This document shows, piece by piece, positions 5,029 to 7,535 of a stretch of 7,535 nucleotides of DNA. Under the pieces are notes generated by a model that did no database searches, had not been told where the DNA came from, and saw nothing but the letters and a program-made list of their open reading frames with translations. The position numbers and the translations under genes are program-made. This stretch comes from Microcaldota archaeon (lineage in GTDB: Archaea > Micrarchaeota > Micrarchaeia > Micrarchaeales > CABMGC01). The stretch lies in contig JAJYFQ010000030.1 of the NCBI GenBank assembly GCA_021785375.1, positions 1 through 7,535 on the forward strand, written 5' to 3'. Numbering within the stretch: position 1 is the first letter of the stretch; every line of letters begins with the position of its first letter.

Positions 5029-7401
5029 ATGGCGCATGGTCCAACATACATCAGGGATGAGATGGCGAGCAGATCATGGTTACTGTACTTTGTCTTTGTT
5101 GCAGCCATGCTTATCGTCATTAGGGGATTAGGGGCCTCTACCCAGGCAGGCATAAACGCATCGGTCAGCGTTGTCTGCCCCTTTAGCATAACCATGAATT
5201 CGCTTTCGGCATACGAGCATGTCGGGAACGTGCAGGTGAATTACAGCATTTCTGCAAACGCACCTTGCACAATACCGAGCATGGCTGGAAATTATATCCT
5301 GAAATACACATCCAATTCCGTTAGGGCATACGCCCTGCCGGTCTCGGGATCTGTTGGACCTGCGCCCGAGTCTGGAAGTATAACGTTGAACACGCTCGAT
5401 TTTCCTTCCGGCAACTACAAGTCATCAATAAGCTTCTTGGCGTATGGGGAGAACGTCTCGGTGGAGAAGCAGGTGGAGTTCATCAAGCAGGCAGAGATAG
5501 TGGTGGACAATGTTACCGCGCAGTCCAGCGCCTCGCAGGGATCCCCCCTCCCATTCTCCGTGGGATTGAGTAACAGGGGTGCGCTTGCTTCGGATGCTTT
5601 CACACTCCACATAAACGTGACAGGCCCATCTAACAGCACTTTTTCCTATACCGAGTCGAGGCTTAGTCCGGGCCAGACCTCTGAACAGGTAGGCTCACTC
5701 AGCGGAGTCACTTCGGTGCCCGGAACCTACACGATGAAAGCATACGCGGTATACGGGTCAGGGCCAAACCAGAGTACATCAAATCTGGATAGCGCCACAT
5801 ACACTGTCCTTGCTCCAATCGAAGCGGGAGTGGGTAGCGGGGGCGGAGGAGGGGGAGGCGGTGGCGGCGGAGGTGGTGGCGGAGGAGGGGTGTTCAAGCC
5901 CACTGTTGTCATCTCGGGCGGATGCGCAACCATATCCAACTTCACCCAACTCGATACCGTTTCGTTTGCCATTCACGGAACCGCCTTCACCGCAACGGAA
6001 AACTTCATAACGCCGACAGGTGCCGGGATTACGATAAACGGGAGTGCGCATACAATAAACGATTCGGAGGTGCTGCAACTTGGCACGGCAGGAGCTTACA
6101 CTGCAAGACTGACAAGGATCTCTTACCTGCCGATACAGCAGACGGTGACGCTCTATGTGTGTGGCCCCAATTCGGTAAGCCAGACTGTGCAAGGCCAGGC
6201 CGCAACAACCAACGTAACCACACCGCTTGCGACATCGCAAGGACTGGCGATCCTCTCCATGCCGCTCTTCACGTCGCTCGCGGCTGGAACCTCCGCAATG
6301 GCATCTATAGTTATCAGGGACAGCGGCAGGTACTCGCAGTCGATAAACGTGAGCATAGGCAGGCCATATTCAAATGATGCCACCCTATCCGTCAGCCACA
6401 TCGACGCGCAGCCCGGAGAAAACAGCACGGTAAACCTGATCTTCTCTCCCGCTGCAAATTCCACACCGGGTACATACGTGGTGCCGCTGAACATATCGGT
6501 GAGCGGCAATGGCAGCGCGGCTTCGGATCCGACAGAGTACCTCACGTTTTACGTCTATAGGCCGCAACAGTCAACCCCTGACATACTAAACCAGCTTACC
6601 CTATTGGACAACGGCACACTCGCTGCCGGATTTGTAGAGATTGCGTCACCCGAATCCGTTGGGACAGGGAATTCTACCCTTTCCGTCCTGCTCCCTGCCG
6701 GGCTCGTTGGAGGCGCCTCAGACATATATGCATACGGCCTTCCGAACAACGTGACCGAGAAGGACGGTTTCTACTCGATAAACTGGCAAGTGCCAGCCAT
6801 CCCCAAGGGAAGCCTTGAATACGCTTATTACAGGCTGTCCAGTCCTAATGTTGCAATGCTTTCGGAGAATATACAGGATCTCTTCCAGGAGAAGAGCGCG
6901 GCTTTATCGCCACAGGTGATCAGGATACTTAATGTGACACAGTCCGGGAAGCTTGAGAACGGAACCGAGAGGATTGTTGCGGACGTTTTGTATACCGGGA
7001 CTTCGCCGCAGACGCTTCACCTTGCGCTCAGGGGGCCGCTGGGAGGCATAATAAACTCGAGCGTGCAGTCCGTCAATGCATCTCCGAACCAGATACTTAC
7101 GCGCTCGTTTGACGTGGCGCCCAATGACTCAGCCGGCTCCGTATTCGTACTTTATATTTATTCACAGAGCGGATCGAACGCGACCTATCAGTTCTCACTC
7201 GCATCTGGACCCTCGGCAGAACTCGTCAAGAGCAGCCAGATGGCTAATGCGGCATCGCGGTACGCCCCCGTAGCGTTCGTGTTTTCAGTAATTGCAATAA
7301 TAGGCTTTGTTCTGAGGAGAAGAGTTGGCAGGTACGTATACCGGAAGGGCAGGTCGTTCGAGATGGCAAGGATGCGGGATAGGATAAGAAAGGAGTGGTG
7401 A
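5029..7401 (+). CDS. Large surface glycoprotein-like protein with poly-Gly linker and C-terminal membrane anchor
   Basis: I recognise no specific family in this 790-residue protein. An N-terminal signal sequence (SWLLYFVFVAAMLIVI, residues 16-31) is followed by a long outer region. Residues 43-160 hold a first domain with C50 and C80. Residues about 160-262 resemble a CARDB-type immunoglobulin fold (AEIVVDNVTAQ, then LSNRGALASDAFTLHINV). A linker of 17 consecutive glycines lies at 271-287. A second region has C299 and C378, then a NEW3/CARDB-like domain at about 395-515 (PLFTSLAAGTSAMASIVIRD, PGENSTVNLIFSP, TPGTYVVPLNISV). About two dozen N-x-S/T sequons suggest glycosylation. Membrane helix 745-762 is followed by a 28-residue tail with 12 Arg/Lys, which would lie inside the cell. 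The start is uncertain: the ATG at 5062 (residue 12) gives a more typical signal peptide, and neither start has a clear ribosome binding site. The ParA-like gene begins one base after the stop, so the two are co-transcribed. Confidence 0.85.
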   Translation: MAHGPTYIRDEMASRSWLLYFVFVAAMLIVIRGLGASTQAGINASVSVVCPFSITMNSLSAYEHVGNVQVNYSISANAPCTIPSMAGNYILKYTSNSVRAYALPVSGSVGPAPESGSITLNTLDFPSGNYKSSISFLAYGENVSVEKQVEFIKQAEIVVDNVTAQSSASQGSPLPFSVGLSNRGALASDAFTLHINVTGPSNSTFSYTESRLSPGQTSEQVGSLSGVTSVPGTYTMKAYAVYGSGPNQSTSNLDSATYTVLAPIEAGVGSGGGGGGGGGGGGGGGGGVFKPTVVISGGCATISNFTQLDTVSFAIHGTAFTATENFITPTGAGITINGSAHTINDSEVLQLGTAGAYTARLTRISYLPIQQTVTLYVCGPNSVSQTVQGQAATTNVTTPLATSQGLAILSMPLFTSLAAGTSAMASIVIRDSGRYSQSINVSIGRPYSNDATLSVSHIDAQPGENSTVNLIFSPAANSTPGTYVVPLNISVSGNGSAASDPTEYLTFYVYRPQQSTPDILNQLTLLDNGTLAAGFVEIASPESVGTGNSTLSVLLPAGLVGGASDIYAYGLPNNVTEKDGFYSINWQVPAIPKGSLEYAYYRLSSPNVAMLSENIQDLFQEKSAALSPQVIRILNVTQSGKLENGTERIVADVLYTGTSPQTLHLALRGPLGGIINSSVQSVNASPNQILTRSFDVAPNDSAGSVFVLYIYSQSGSNATYQFSLASGPSAELVKSSQMANAASRYAPVAFVFSVIAIIGFVLRRRVGRYVYRKGRSFEMARMRDRIRKEW
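5839..5889 (+). repeat. Poly-glycine tract (17 Gly codons)
   Basis: Seventeen consecutive GGN codons encode Gly 271-287 of the surface protein. They use all four Gly codons (GGG, GGC, GGA, GGT) rather than one repeated triplet. That argues for selection on the amino acid run as a flexible spacer between two disulfide-bearing halves, rather than fresh replication slippage. Confidence 0.9.
7391..7401 (+). promoter_or_regulatory. Ribosome binding site for the ParA-like gene
   Basis: AGGAG at 7391-7395 lies 7 bases before the ATG at 7403, within the last codons of the surface protein gene. A GGTGA at 7397-7401 is too close to be the main site. This supports translation of the ATPase from the same mRNA. 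Confidence 0.65.
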
Positions 7402-7402
7402 G

Positions 7403-7535
7403 ATGAGAAAACCTTACAGCATAGTAGTGGCGTCGCAGAAAGGAGGAGTTGGCAAGACAAGCGTTGCGGTGAACCTCGCCGTCTCGCTCTCGTACGCAGG
7501 CTTCAGGACGCTGTTGGTTGATACGGACAGCATCA
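7403..7535 (+). CDS. ParA/Soj/MinD-family ATPase, N-terminal part (cut by window end)
   Basis: Only the first 44 residues are present. They contain the deviant Walker A motif SQKGGVGKTS (residues 11-20, with the signature Lys at 13 and catalytic Lys at 18), then VAVNLAVSLSYAG, and the Walker A' strand LLVDTDS at 37-43. This is the start of the ParA/Soj/MinD superfamily of ATP-dependent dimerising ATPases. Members position chromosomes, plasmids, division proteins or surface structures along the nucleoid or membrane. QKGGVGKT is closer to the ParA/Soj form than to the archaeal MinD form. The role here cannot be read from the fragment. Its position one base after a membrane-anchored surface protein with a basic cytoplasmic tail suggests a link to the envelope rather than to plasmid partition, but no ParB gene or parS site can be excluded beyond the window. 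Confidence 0.92.
   Translation, partial: MRKPYSIVVASQKGGVGKTSVAVNLAVSLSYAGFRTLLVDTDSI

Noticed and set aside
5727..5972. Minus-strand open frame with a poly-proline run
   Set aside because: It is the complement of the poly-Gly linker (GGN read backwards gives CCN) and has no independent support.

Overview
The window comes from an archaeal chromosome. The left edge holds the start of a replicative MCM helicase. Promoters have the archaeal TATA form (AT-rich boxes about 25 bases before the inferred start), and starts are preceded by GGTGA or GGAG-type ribosome binding sites. Arg AGG and Ile ATA codons are heavily used, and there are secreted proteins with many N-glycosylation sequons. A DPANN lineage such as Micrarchaeota would fit the compact layout and the bacterial-type methionyl-tRNA synthetase, but that placement is inference and cannot be proven from this window.

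Layout. Positions 1-232 (minus) encode the N-terminal 77 residues of MCM. A small hypothetical gene lies upstream on the same strand (349-663). A divergent promoter region at about 715-814 separates this pair from a plus-strand operon of three tightly packed genes: a nucleotidyltransferase with an N-terminal ribbon-helix-helix domain (815-1414), a HEPN-domain protein (1390-1827, overlapping the previous gene by 25 bases) and methionyl-tRNA synthetase metG (1831-3285, 3-base gap). MetG converges, with only 8 bases between stops, on a minus-strand pair of cell-surface genes. These are a secreted protein made of two Cys-bounded tandem repeats (3869-4858) and, just downstream, a small signal-peptide protein with a C-terminal membrane anchor (3294-3857). 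A 170-base divergent intergenic region (4859-5028) leads to a 790-residue surface protein with a 17-glycine linker and a C-terminal membrane anchor (5029-7401). One base later begins a ParA/MinD-type ATPase, cut by the window end (7403-7535).

Two themes stand out. The first is an MNT-HEPN pair, the architecture of type VII toxin-antitoxin modules, fused to a DNA-binding domain and apparently co-transcribed with an essential tRNA synthetase. The second is a divergent cluster of envelope proteins tied to a ParA-like ATPase, which could position a surface structure. No tRNA, rRNA, CRISPR array, insertion sequence or phage gene was seen. All complete genes read without internal frameshifts.
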